Assembly: GCF_019931575.1 (NCBI RefSeq)
Contig: NZ_CP082923.1
Span: 1,426,001-1,490,000, forward strand
Direction: 5' to 3'
DNA length: 64,000 nt
Source: Caulobacter segnis
Lineage (GTDB): Bacteria; Pseudomonadota; Alphaproteobacteria; Caulobacterales; Caulobacteraceae
Below are positions 34,855-43,625 of the stretch, piece by piece. Numbering within the stretch: position 1 is the first letter of the stretch; every line of letters starts with the position of its first letter. The notes below the pieces were generated by a model that saw only the letters and a program-made list of their open reading frames with translations, had not been told where the DNA came from and did not search any database. A program made the translations under genes and the position numbers.

Positions 34855-34961
34855 CGCTCCCCTCTTGGGGGAGCTGTCGCGGAGCGACTGAGGGGGCAAT
34901 GCGGCTTAGGCCGAGCTGCCCCCTCCGGTCCTCTGGGCCACCTCCCCCAGAGGGGGAGGAG
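34855..34961. repeat. Clover-shaped palindromic element downstream of pleC
   Basis: A compound inverted repeat. The outer arms (CTCCCCTCTTGGGGGAG and CTCCCCCAGAGGGGGAG) each fold alone and also pair with one another. Inner arms GACTGAGGGGGCA and TGCCCCCTCCGGTC pair around a central GCGGCTTAGGCCG. It lies in the 357-bp gap between the UrcA gene and the end of pleC; the remainder of that gap (34654-34854, 34962-35010) has an AT-richer stretch at about 34745-34795 but no gene. It may terminate pleC transcription. Confidence 0.7.
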
Positions 34962-35010
34962 AGAGATCCGTATTACACCCTCGCCGACGACACGCCGTGT
35001 CAGCACGCCC

Positions 35011-37542
35011 CTACGCCGCCGCGAAATCCCGCGTGGCCTTGTGATCGCTCTGGCGGACGGGAAGGGTGAAGGTGACCGTGGTGCCTTCGCCGGGCTGGGA
35101 GTGCATCTCCAGCCCGCCGTCGTGCATGGTGATCAGCGACTTGGTCAGGGCCAGACCCAGGCCGGTGCCCTGGGTGGTCTTGGAGAACTGGCTCTCGACC
35201 TGTTCGAATGGCCGGGCCAGGCGCGCCAGGTCTTCCTTGGCGATGCCGATGCCGGTGTCGATGACCGACACCCTGACCACGTCGCCGAACGGATCGCGGC
35301 GCATCTCGGCGCGGATCGTGACGCTGCCGGCGCGGGGCGTGAACTTGATGGCGTTCGACAGCAGGTTCAGCAGCACCTGCTTGATCGCGCGGTAGTCGGC
35401 CTCGACCTCGGGCAGGTGTGGGAAGTCGATGCTGAGCTTCAGGCCGGCGGCCTCGGCGCGGTTGCGGATCAGGCGGACGGCGTCCTCGGCCACGTCCTCC
35501 AGGTGCATCGGCTCGAACTTCAGGTTCATCTTGCCGGCCTCGATCTTCGACATGTCGAGGATGTCGTTGATCAGCGCCAGCAGGTGCTGGCCCGACGAGT
35601 GGATGTCCTGGCTGTAACCCTTGTAGCGGGGGTCGCCGAGCGCGCCGAACATCTCGTTCATCATGATCTCGGAGAAGCCGTTGATGGCGTTCAGCGGCGT
35701 GCGCAGCTCGTGGGACATGTTGGCCAGGAACTCGCTCTTGGCCCGGTTGGCGCCCTCGGCCTTGACCTTCTCGGTCTCGTACTTGCGGGCCAGCTCGGCC
35801 AGTTGCTCCTGGCTGCGCTCCAGGCCGGCGACGGCGTTCTGGAGCTGCTCCTCGTTGAGGCGGCGCGCCTCCTCCTGGTTCTTGATCGCGGTGATGTCGG
35901 CGGCGGTCATGACGAGGCCGCCCTCGGCCGTGCGCCGTTCGCTGATCTGGATCCAGCGGCCGTCCATCAGCTCGGCCTCGCGCACGCCCTTGGCCCCGTC
36001 GGGCGCGGGATGCTCCTGCCGGATGGCCCGGGCCGCGAAGCGGTTGACCTCGGCGCGGGCGGCGCCGGGCTTGAGGATCTTGGGCTCCAGCGAGAAGACG
36101 TTGCGATAGTTGCGGTTGCACATCAGCAGGCGACCTTGGCGGTCCCACAGCACGAAGGCTTCCGACACGCTTTCGATGGCGTCGCGCAGGCGGTTCTCGG
36201 CGGCCTGGGCGCGGGCCTGGGCGACGCGCTCCTCGGTGACGTCCAGGGCCACGCCGATGATCCGCACGAAGCCGTCGGCGCCGGGCCTGCCGAAGCCCTG
36301 GCCGCGGGCGTCGACCCACAGGGAGCGCGCGCCCTGCTCGGCGGCGGGGACGCGGAACGAGACGTCGAAGGCGCCGTACATGGCCGCGTTGGCCAGGGCC
36401 TGGCGAACCCGTTCGCGATGATCGACCGAGATGCGCTCCAGCAGGTCCTGGCCGGACACGACGCCGCCCCCGCCCCAGCCGAACATCGCGCCGGTGACGT
36501 CGGAGAGGAACACCTGGTCGCTGTTCAGGTCCCATTCCCAGATGCCGCAGCGGGCGGCCTCGACGGCCAGGCGGAAGCGCTGCTCGCTGTCGATGAACTC
36601 GCGATGGGCGTTCTCGACCTTGCGGCTCTGGATCATCAGCAACAGGGCCAGGGCGATGCCGATGGCCAACGGGGCCATCATGTTGAAGGCGCCCTGCATG
36701 ACCTGGCGCTCCAGGGTGGCGGCCGAACGCATCGGCGCGGCGGACACCACCAGCAGGGCGCCCTCGGCCATGGGGCGCACGGCGATGTCGAGCCGGGCCC
36801 CGTCGACGGCTCGGCCGCGCACGGCGACGCGGCGGCCGCCCAGGGCCTCGGGCGGCAGGGCGAAGGCTTCGCGCAGGGTCGTCGCGCCCCGGACGTCGCG
36901 TCCGCGCACGGTGATCAGCTCGCCGTTGGGAAGGGCCAGGGCGCCGCTGTCGCCCATCTCCGGATTGGCGATCAGCCGCGAGGCGTCGCCGCTGGCGATC
37001 ACGAAGGCGGGGGCCTGGCCCACGGTGGCGGCGGTGGCGACATAGAGCCGGCCCGCGTGGCCGACCGAGCCGGTCCAGGTGGTGCGGCCGGAGAGGGCGG
37101 CGGCGTGGGCGGCGGCCTTCCAGTCGGCGACGTCGTCGCGGCCGGACACGGCCACGACATCGCCGGAGCCGGCGACGATGGCGACGGCGGCGGCCTCCCC
37201 GCCGGCGGCGCGCAGGGCGGTCTCGGCCGCGTCCATCGGCCGGGCCGGGTCGTGCTTGAGCATGTCGGCGGCGGCCGACAGGCCGGCGCGCTGGGCGGCG
37301 AGATTGGTCTCGACTCGGCCGGCGATCAGCCCGGCCTTGGCCGCCAGCGAAGCGCCGCCCGGATTGGCCGAGACCTCGTTCTGCAGCCGCCGGACGCCGA
37401 AGGCGGTATAGATGGCCAGTAGCAGCAGGGCCGACAGGATGGCGATGCGGACGAAGGCCTGGGAGGGCGCCCTGGCTGACTTGGCGCGCACGGCTGCGGG
37501 CGCGGCTGGTCCGGCAGCCGCCGGCCCCCCGTGTCTCGCCAT
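35011..37542 (-). CDS. pleC: Cell-cycle sensor histidine kinase/phosphatase PleC
   Basis: This 843-residue hybrid-lacking histidine kinase fits Caulobacter PleC, which controls the phosphorylation of DivK and PleD at the flagellar pole. It has TM1 (~30-48), a periplasmic sensor region (~50-285), TM2 (~288-305), two PAS domains (~315-440 and ~445-560), a coiled coil, and a HisKA domain with FLANMSHELRTPLNAINGF. The phosphorylated His is at 611; in C. crescentus PleC I recall His610 of 842 residues. The HATPase has NLLSNAIKFTPRAG (N box), VIDTGIGIA and GTGLGLALTK. I chose the ATG at 37542 because it gives this match and because a strong hairpin sits within the longer open frame upstream. Confidence 0.9.
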   Translation of the reverse strand: MARHGGPAAAGPAAPAAVRAKSARAPSQAFVRIAILSALLLLAIYTAFGVRRLQNEVSANPGGASLAAKAGLIAGRVETNLAAQRAGLSAAADMLKHDPARPMDAAETALRAAGGEAAAVAIVAGSGDVVAVSGRDDVADWKAAAHAAALSGRTTWTGSVGHAGRLYVATAATVGQAPAFVIASGDASRLIANPEMGDSGALALPNGELITVRGRDVRGATTLREAFALPPEALGGRRVAVRGRAVDGARLDIAVRPMAEGALLVVSAAPMRSAATLERQVMQGAFNMMAPLAIGIALALLLMIQSRKVENAHREFIDSEQRFRLAVEAARCGIWEWDLNSDQVFLSDVTGAMFGWGGGGVVSGQDLLERISVDHRERVRQALANAAMYGAFDVSFRVPAAEQGARSLWVDARGQGFGRPGADGFVRIIGVALDVTEERVAQARAQAAENRLRDAIESVSEAFVLWDRQGRLLMCNRNYRNVFSLEPKILKPGAARAEVNRFAARAIRQEHPAPDGAKGVREAELMDGRWIQISERRTAEGGLVMTAADITAIKNQEEARRLNEEQLQNAVAGLERSQEQLAELARKYETEKVKAEGANRAKSEFLANMSHELRTPLNAINGFSEIMMNEMFGALGDPRYKGYSQDIHSSGQHLLALINDILDMSKIEAGKMNLKFEPMHLEDVAEDAVRLIRNRAEAAGLKLSIDFPHLPEVEADYRAIKQVLLNLLSNAIKFTPRAGSVTIRAEMRRDPFGDVVRVSVIDTGIGIAKEDLARLARPFEQVESQFSKTTQGTGLGLALTKSLITMHDGGLEMHSQPGEGTTVTFTLPVRQSDHKATRDFAAA

Positions 37543-37610
37543 GCCTTTGTCCAAACCGCCCGGCTCCCGTGAGATCCCCCGAAGCGCGCCAGCGCGCTCC
37601 GACCATTGAA

Positions 37611-37637
37611 CCAAGGCCTGTCTCGGACAGGCCTTGG
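37611..37637. terminator. Strong hairpin between pepN and pleC
   Basis: CCAAGGCCTGTC-TCG-GACAGGCCTTGG is a perfect 12-bp stem with a 3-nt loop in the 225-bp gap between pepN and pleC. On the minus strand it is followed by TTCAATGG, a poor T-tract. It may partly terminate pepN transcripts or form part of the pleC leader. Confidence 0.55.
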
Positions 37638-37767
37638 GGCGAGTCACTTCGCCAGATGGTGAATCTAACTTACCGGCCGGGACCGCGTCACCGCCGGAAA
37701 GGCGGATTCCGTGCTTGTGAGCCCATTGGTCGCAACCTCAGCGGCTACGACTCGTGGAATGCTGGCC

Positions 37768-40365
37768 TCAGCCCAGGGCCTTGGTCGCCAGCTCCAGGAC
37801 GTTCTTCGACAGGTCCGGGTGGGCGGTGATGCGTTCGAGCTGCTCACGCATCAGCTGGCCCAGCTCCGGCTTGTAGCGCCGCCAGCCGCCCAGGGGCTCG
37901 ATCATGCGGGCCGCCGTCATCGGGTTGAAGGCGTCCACCGCCAGGATCTGGTCGGCCAGGAAGCGATAGCCCGCGCCGCTGGGATCGTGGAACCGCGCCG
38001 GATTGTAGTTGGCGAAGGTCGAGACCAGGGCCCGCAGGCGGTTGGGATTGGTCGGCTCGAAATCGGGATGCGTCGTCAGGGCGATCACGCGTTGCAGGGC
38101 GCCGTCCGACGGATCCTGAGCCTGCACGGCGAACCACTTGTCGAGCACCAGCGGCTCCTTGCGCCAGGCGCCGTGGAAGTTGGTCAGGGCGATGTCGCGC
38201 TGGTCGTCGCCGCTGACCACCAGGGCGTGCAGGGCGCCGATCTGGTCGGTCATGTTGCCGCCAGCGGTGTAGTGACCGACCAGGCGCGCCAGGTTCTCGG
38301 CGCTGGGATCGGCCGAAAGCACGTCGGCGCAAGCGTTGCGCAGGGCGCGCCGCCCAGCGGCCTGGGCGCTGGGCGAGAACTCGCCGCCGCTCTGCATCTC
38401 TCCATGCAGCCGCCGCAGCAGGTCGCCCAGGTGGACGGCGATACGGGTCCGCAGCAGGCCGCGCGCGTCGTGCAGGGCGGCCGGGTCGGCGGGCTCGGAC
38501 GCCAGGGCCAGGTCCGGCTCGGTGGGCAGGGCCAGCAGCAGGGCCTTGAAGGCCGGCTCGGCCGCGTCGTCGATCAGGGCCTGGCCCAGGGCCTCGGCGT
38601 AGCGCTCCTCGCCGACCTCGTCCGGCGCGCCGGACGCGCGGGCCAGGATCAGCTGGCGCGCCAGGGTCTGGCCCGCTTCCCAGCGGTTGAACAGATCGGG
38701 GTCCGAGGCGAACAGGACGTAGCGATCGGCGGACCGCGCGTCGGTCGTCAGGTTCACCGGGGCCGAGAAGCCGCGCAGGGCCGAGACGACCGGCTCGCTG
38801 GCCACGTTTTCCCAACGGACGGTGGTCGTGGCCTTGTCCAGCAGCACCACCTCGGTGTCGCGCAAGACCTCGCCGCTGCTCGACAGCAGGCCGATCGCCA
38901 CCGGGATCGGCACGGCGCGCTTGGTAGGCTGGCCGGGCGTCGGGGCGGTGGTCTGGGACAGGGTCAGGGTCACGGCCCGGCCCTCGGCGTTGTAGGCGCT
39001 CTCCAGCGTCACCGACGGCGTGCCGGCCTGCTCGTACCAGCCAAAGAAGTCGGTCAGATCGCGGCCCGAGGCCTCGGCGAAGCAGGCGATGAAGGCCTCG
39101 ACCGTGGTCGCCTCGCCGTCATGGCGCTGGAAGTAGAGGTCGCAGCCCTTCCGGAACGCGTCCGCGCCGAGGATGGTCTTGAGCATGCGGATGATCTCCG
39201 AGCCCTTCTCGTAGATCGTCGCGGTGTAGAAGTTGTCGATCTTCAGATAGCTGGACGGGCGCACCGGGTGGGCGAGGGGGCCGGCGTCCTCGGCGAACTG
39301 CCGGGCGCGCAGGGCCCTGACCTCCTTGATCCGCTGCACCGCCGCGTCGCGCATGTCGGCGCTGAAGCTCTGGTCGCGGAAGACGGTGAAGCCCTCCTTC
39401 AGGCACAGCTGGAACCAGTCGCGGCAGGTGATGCGGTTGCCGGTCCAGTTGTGGAAGTACTCGTGGGCGACCACGGCCTCGATGCGCTCGTAGTCCAGGT
39501 CGGTGGCGGTCTGCGGATCGGCCAGCAGCAGGGAGCTGTTGAAGATGTTCAGCCCCTTGTTCTCCATGGCCCCGAAGTTGAAGTCGCGCACGGCCACGAT
39601 CATGAAGAGGTCGAGGTCGTACTCGCGGCCGAAGGTGTCCTCGTCCCACTTCATCGCCCGCTTGAGGCTGTCCAGGGCGTAGGCCGCGCGCGAGGCCTGG
39701 CCGGGGTCGACGAAGACCCGCAGGGCGACCTCGCGGCCGCTCATGGTGACGAACTTGTCGGCCAGGACGTCCAGGTGGCCGGCCACCAGGGCGAACAGGT
39801 AGCAGGGCTTGGGGAAGGGGTCCGTCCACTCGGCGAAGAAGCGATCGTCGCCCAGCGCGCCGCTGTCGACGAGATTGCCGTTGCTCAGCAGATGCGTGAA
39901 CGCCCGGTCGGCCTCGATGCGCACGCTGTAGCGGGACAGCACGTCGGGCCGGTCGGGGAAATAGGTGATGGTCCGGAAGCCCTCGGCCTCGCACTGGGTG
40001 CAGAAGCGGCCGCCGGACATGTAGAGGCCCATCAGAGCCTTGTTCGAGGATGGATCGATCTCGACCTCGGTGGTCAGGACGAACTGGTCGGGGACGTCGT
40101 GGATCGTCAGGTGCTCGGGATCGATCGCGTACTGGTTGGCGCTCAGCGCCTGGCCGTCGATCGCGATCGACAGCAGCTTCAGCCGCTCGCCGTTCAGCAC
40201 CAGCGCCTCGCGCTGGTCGCCCGTTCGGCGCACGGAAAGCTCGGCCTTCACCCGCGTCTGCGTCGGGTGCAGTTCGAAGACCAACCGCGTGGTCTCGATG
40301 GCGAACGGGAAGGGGCGATAATCAGCCAGCCGGATGGGCTGCGGCGTGTCGGTGCGCATGATCAC
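37768..40365 (-). CDS. pepN: Aminopeptidase N
   Basis: This 865-residue M1 zinc aminopeptidase removes N-terminal residues from peptides in the cytoplasm. The substrate-binding GAMENKGLN motif and the zinc-binding HEYFHNWTGNR (His301, Glu302, His305) with the downstream glutamate in LKEGFTVFRDQ are all present. The length and full domain set (N-terminal beta, thermolysin-like catalytic, Ig-like and C-terminal helical domains, the last ~320 residues) match bacterial PepN. The first codons read MIMR, so the second ATG two codons later is an alternative start. It lies between the unrecognised gene at 40408 (42-bp gap) and pleC on the same strand. Confidence 0.95.
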   Translation of the reverse strand: MIMRTDTPQPIRLADYRPFPFAIETTRLVFELHPTQTRVKAELSVRRTGDQREALVLNGERLKLLSIAIDGQALSANQYAIDPEHLTIHDVPDQFVLTTEVEIDPSSNKALMGLYMSGGRFCTQCEAEGFRTITYFPDRPDVLSRYSVRIEADRAFTHLLSNGNLVDSGALGDDRFFAEWTDPFPKPCYLFALVAGHLDVLADKFVTMSGREVALRVFVDPGQASRAAYALDSLKRAMKWDEDTFGREYDLDLFMIVAVRDFNFGAMENKGLNIFNSSLLLADPQTATDLDYERIEAVVAHEYFHNWTGNRITCRDWFQLCLKEGFTVFRDQSFSADMRDAAVQRIKEVRALRARQFAEDAGPLAHPVRPSSYLKIDNFYTATIYEKGSEIIRMLKTILGADAFRKGCDLYFQRHDGEATTVEAFIACFAEASGRDLTDFFGWYEQAGTPSVTLESAYNAEGRAVTLTLSQTTAPTPGQPTKRAVPIPVAIGLLSSSGEVLRDTEVVLLDKATTTVRWENVASEPVVSALRGFSAPVNLTTDARSADRYVLFASDPDLFNRWEAGQTLARQLILARASGAPDEVGEERYAEALGQALIDDAAEPAFKALLLALPTEPDLALASEPADPAALHDARGLLRTRIAVHLGDLLRRLHGEMQSGGEFSPSAQAAGRRALRNACADVLSADPSAENLARLVGHYTAGGNMTDQIGALHALVVSGDDQRDIALTNFHGAWRKEPLVLDKWFAVQAQDPSDGALQRVIALTTHPDFEPTNPNRLRALVSTFANYNPARFHDPSGAGYRFLADQILAVDAFNPMTAARMIEPLGGWRRYKPELGQLMREQLERITAHPDLSKNVLELATKALG

Positions 40366-40407
40366 TAGCTAAGGCCGCGAGGCGGATTTCGCCAGCGCCC
40401 AGCGCGA

Positions 40408-41148
40408 TTACTTGGGGCGTCCGCGCAGGAAATTGGCGGCCGGCGGGCTGGGCGGAGCTTCGCGTTCCGTTCGGGGCGGGACCGGATCGGCGCGTGTGAA
40501 GGCCGGGGCGCGCTGGCTCAGCTCGCGCTCGAGGGCGGCCATGCGCTCGCTGAGCGAAGGGGACCTGAGATCCGGCGAGGCGGGCGGAACGTCCGTCTTG
40601 GCCGGGAGAGGCGGCTCCTTCGCCGCGGCGTCCTGCATGTCCTGCAGTTCCAGTTCGATGGTCGCCGCGCGCCGCGCCAGGCCGCGCAGCGCCTCGGGTC
40701 TGGCGCCGTCGGCGACCAGGGTGATCAACTCCTGGGCCAGGGCGCGCAGCCGGGGCGCGGCGGCGATGATCCGCGCCTGGGCCTCTATGCGCGCCGGATC
40801 GCGGTCGTACTCCGCCCGAGGCACGCGCCAGCCGCCCCAATCTTGCGGGTCGGTCATCACCACCGGATGCGTGCCGGGGATCGGATGTTGGGATGTTTCC
40901 TCGCGGCCGCGCCATTTGTTGCGATCGCGCACGATGCGCCAGGCCTCGCCGTTCGCGCCGGCGGCGTCACGAGGATCGAGCGTCAGTTCGGCCGCGTGGA
41001 ACATTCGGCCGAGGCCGACGTCGTAGGTGATGCGGACCGGCTCGGACAAACCACCGGTCCAGGCGGGGACGACGCGTTCGACGGTCGCCCACGCGCCGAC
41101 GCTGTCCACCCAGACTCTCTGGTTTTTCTTGAACTGAGCCTTGGTCAT
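40408..41148 (-). CDS. Unrecognised 246-residue protein
   Basis: I do not recognise this protein. Residues 1-~60 (KKNQRVWVDSVGAWATVERVVPAW) look like a small SH3/KOW-type beta-barrel. Residues ~65-115 contain GRGREETSQHPIPGTHP-like loops with WGGWRVPRAEYDRDP. A helical segment (~115-175) is followed by a Pro/Ser-rich, charged tail (PPASPDLRSPSLSERM). It has no signal peptide or membrane segment. The upstream ATG ten codons earlier is possible, but MTKAQFKKNQRVW is the more natural start. It precedes pepN by 42 bp and may be co-transcribed with it. Confidence 0.7.
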   Translation of the reverse strand: MTKAQFKKNQRVWVDSVGAWATVERVVPAWTGGLSEPVRITYDVGLGRMFHAAELTLDPRDAAGANGEAWRIVRDRNKWRGREETSQHPIPGTHPVVMTDPQDWGGWRVPRAEYDRDPARIEAQARIIAAAPRLRALAQELITLVADGARPEALRGLARRAATIELELQDMQDAAAKEPPLPAKTDVPPASPDLRSPSLSERMAALERELSQRAPAFTRADPVPPRTEREAPPSPPAANFLRGRPK

Positions 41149-41246
41149 TGCTCTGAGCGAATCGCGTTCGCCGAACATGACGCAACAGAAGTAATACAGT
41201 AAGGTAAATATTCAGCGTGTGAATGCACGGTTTCAACTATGGAGCG

Positions 41247-41263
41247 CATCGGTACAACCGATG
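41247..41263. promoter_or_regulatory. Perfect palindrome CATCGGT-ACA-ACCGATG
   Basis: A 7-bp-arm inverted repeat with a 3-nt centre in the 283-bp divergent region (41149-41431) between the 246-residue protein and the CPBP protease genes. It may be an operator. The surrounding stretch is AT-richer than the window average and contains no gene I can support. Confidence 0.4.
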
Positions 41264-41431
41264 AGTTCACCTTCGAAACCTTGGTTGCTTTAGGTTAAGC
41301 GCAAGTCGCGTCACCGCCGCCCGCGAGCGTCCGGAGAAATCGACGCCCGCGTTCATTCCGCCGTCGATTGACATACCGGGCCAAAGCAATGGCGAGTTTT
41401 CCCTCGGCCTGGACCAAGGGGAGGCGGCGTC

Positions 41432-42361
41432 GTGGCGCGAGATCAGGGTGGACTGGAAGTCGGACAGAGGCGGTTCCTGCATCCTGGGCCGCTGCGCTGG
41501 CTGCGCGCGACCGGCTGGATGGCGCTGCTCTTCATCGTGTTCGCGATCGTCTATGCCGGCGCCCAGACGGTGGGAAATCCCTTGTTCAGCAAGGGCGGCC
41601 ACCTGCTGGAAGTGCTGGAGGTCGCGGCCATCTGCGCGGTGGGCCTGGGCCTCTACGCCGGGATCGTCCGTCTGGCCGAAGGGCGCTGGCCCGAGGAGCT
41701 GAGCCCGCGCCAGGCGCCGGCGGACCTGGCCATCGGGCTCGTGGTCGGCGCGGCCATGCTCAGCGCCGTCGTGGGCGGGCTCTACGCCCTGGGCGTCTAC
41801 GAGATCAGCGGACCGCGCCCGGCCTCGGCCTGGGGGACGATCGCCATGGCGATCGAGTCCGGCGTGATGGAGGAACTCCTGATGCGCGCCATCGTCCTGC
41901 GCCTGCTGATGCGGGCCTTCGGGATCTGGCCCGCCCTGGTCCTGCAGGCGGCGCTGTTCGGCGCGCTGCACCTGGCCAATCCCAACGCCAGCCCGACCGC
42001 CGCCGCGGCCATCGCCATCGAGGCGGGGCTGATGCTGGCGGGCTTCTACCTGCTGACCGGGCGCCTGTGGATGTCGATCGGCGTCCACGCGGCCTGGAAC
42101 TTCACCCAGGGCTGGGTGTGGGGCGCCTCGGTCTCGGGGATCCCCGTTGTCGAGAGCTGGCTGGTCAGCAAGCCCAAGCCCGGCGCGCCGGAATTCCTCA
42201 GCGGCGGCGCCTTCGGTCCGGAGGCTTCGCTGCCGGCCATGGTCGTCGGCACGCTGACGGCGGTCGTGGTGCTGTGGCTGGCCTGGAGGAAGGGGAACTT
42301 CAAGGCGAAGGCGGATGCGGTCCAGACCTCGGGACCGCCGGCGTCGGATGCCGTGGGGTAA
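41432..42361 (+). CDS. CPBP (CAAX-like) intramembrane metalloprotease
   Basis: This 309-residue polytopic protein of the CPBP/Abi family (ABI domain, glutamic-type intramembrane protease) has about eight hydrophobic segments. The three conserved motifs are in order: the EExxxR motif in GVMEELLMRAIV, FGALHLANPNAS with its histidine, and GVHAAWNFTQGW with the last conserved histidine and asparagine. Family members cut prenylated or other membrane proteins or, in Gram-positives, give bacteriocin self-immunity; here the substrate is unknown. The start is GTG at 41432, behind GGGGAGGCGG. It stands alone ahead of the acyl-CoA dehydrogenase pair. Confidence 0.87.
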   Translation: MARDQGGLEVGQRRFLHPGPLRWLRATGWMALLFIVFAIVYAGAQTVGNPLFSKGGHLLEVLEVAAICAVGLGLYAGIVRLAEGRWPEELSPRQAPADLAIGLVVGAAMLSAVVGGLYALGVYEISGPRPASAWGTIAMAIESGVMEELLMRAIVLRLLMRAFGIWPALVLQAALFGALHLANPNASPTAAAAIAIEAGLMLAGFYLLTGRLWMSIGVHAAWNFTQGWVWGASVSGIPVVESWLVSKPKPGAPEFLSGGAFGPEASLPAMVVGTLTAVVVLWLAWRKGNFKAKADAVQTSGPPASDAVG

Positions 42362-42494
42362 CGCGCCACGAGGCGGGAGCGCCAGCGTAAGAACCTGAAA
42401 TTCTTGACGCCGGGTCAATCTTTCCCTTCGCGTGAACGTCGTTCAGTGTGCGTCCCGAGACCGGCCGACAGAGCCGTGTCCTGGGAGGATGCCC

Positions 42495-43610
42495 GTGGAT
42501 TTCGACTATTCGGACGACCAGAAGTTCCTGAAGGACGAGGCGCGCAAGTTCCTCGCCGCCCACTGCGACGTGGCCGTCGTGCGAGGCGTCCTGGACAACG
42601 CCGACCGCTCGTTCGACGAGAAGCTGTGGAAGGGCGTGGCCGAGCAGGGCTGGCTGGGCGCCTCGATCCCCGAGGAGCACGGCGGGCTGGGCCTGGGCCG
42701 TGTCGAGCTGTGCGCCATCGCCGAGGAGCTGGGCCGCGTCGTCGCGCCGATCCCGTTCGCTTCCACAGTCTATTTCCTGGCCGAGGGGGTCCTGGCCCAC
42801 GGTACGGACGGCCAGAAGGCCGCGATCCTGCCGCGCATCGCCGCCGGTCAGTTGATCGGCTGCCTGGCGACCTCGGAAGGTCCCGGCGTCGTGGGGCCGG
42901 CGACCCTGACCACCCGCGTCGAGGGCGGCAAGCTGTTCGGGACCAAGATCCCGGTCACCGACGGCGATGTCGCAGACACCGCCCTGGTGCTGGCCAGCGA
43001 GGGCGGGCGTCCTGGCCTCTATCTGGTGGACCTGAAGCAGGCCGGCGTGGCGCGCGAGACCTTGAAGAGCCTGGATCCCACGCGCGGCGTGGCCAAGCTG
43101 ACCTTCGACGGCGCGGTCGCCGAGCGGCTGGGCGCGGCGGGCGCCGGCTTCGACATCGTCCAGGCGATCCTGGACCGCGCGGCCGTGCTGCTGGCCTTCG
43201 AACAGCTGGGCGGCGCCGACCGCTGCCTGGAGATGGCCAAGGAGTACGCCCTGGGCCGCTACGCCTTCGGCCGGGTGATCGCCGGCTACCAGGCGATCAA
43301 GCACAAGCTGGCCGACATGTACGTCAAGAACGAGGTCGCCCGCTCCAACGCCTACTACGGCGCCTGGGCCCTGAACGACGACGCGCCCGAGCTGCCGATC
43401 GCGGCGGCGGCGGCGCGGATCGCGGCTTCGGAGGCCTTCTGGTTCGCCAGCAAGGAAAGCATCCAGGTGCACGGCGGCATGGGCTTCACCTGGGACGTCG
43501 ACTGTCACCTCTACTACCGCCGCTCGCGGCAGCTCAGCCTGGTCGCCGGCGCGCCCAAGGTCTGGAAGGAACGGCTGGTCAGCCAGCTCGAACAGAAGAA
43601 CGCGGCTTAA
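42495..43610 (+). CDS. Acyl-CoA dehydrogenase, first of a pair
   Basis: This 371-residue acyl-CoA dehydrogenase-like protein begins MDFDYSDDQKFLKDEARKFL and has SIPEEHGGLGLG, a shortened, divergent middle beta domain, and the C-terminal QVHGGMGFTWDVDCHLYYRR. I chose the GTG at 42495 because GGGAGG lies six bases upstream and overlaps the alternative ATG at 42489. It is followed after 15 bp by a second acyl-CoA dehydrogenase. In steroid-degrading bacteria such pairs form alpha2beta2 FadE heterotetramers that share the FAD sites, so heteromer formation is likely. The substrate, perhaps a steroid or branched side chain, is not known. Confidence 0.88.
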   Translation: MDFDYSDDQKFLKDEARKFLAAHCDVAVVRGVLDNADRSFDEKLWKGVAEQGWLGASIPEEHGGLGLGRVELCAIAEELGRVVAPIPFASTVYFLAEGVLAHGTDGQKAAILPRIAAGQLIGCLATSEGPGVVGPATLTTRVEGGKLFGTKIPVTDGDVADTALVLASEGGRPGLYLVDLKQAGVARETLKSLDPTRGVAKLTFDGAVAERLGAAGAGFDIVQAILDRAAVLLAFEQLGGADRCLEMAKEYALGRYAFGRVIAGYQAIKHKLADMYVKNEVARSNAYYGAWALNDDAPELPIAAAAARIAASEAFWFASKESIQVHGGMGFTWDVDCHLYYRRSRQLSLVAGAPKVWKERLVSQLEQKNAA

Positions 43611-43625
43611 GGGAGCGCGAGGACC

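Noticed and set aside
37543-37647. Longer PleC N-terminus
   Set aside because: The extra 35 codons include a perfect hairpin, look unlike a protein start, and the shorter form matches the expected PleC length and H-box position.
37711-40368. Long plus-strand open frame opposite pepN
   Set aside because: The minus strand encodes a full aminopeptidase N with all catalytic motifs; the plus translation has no recognisable feature.
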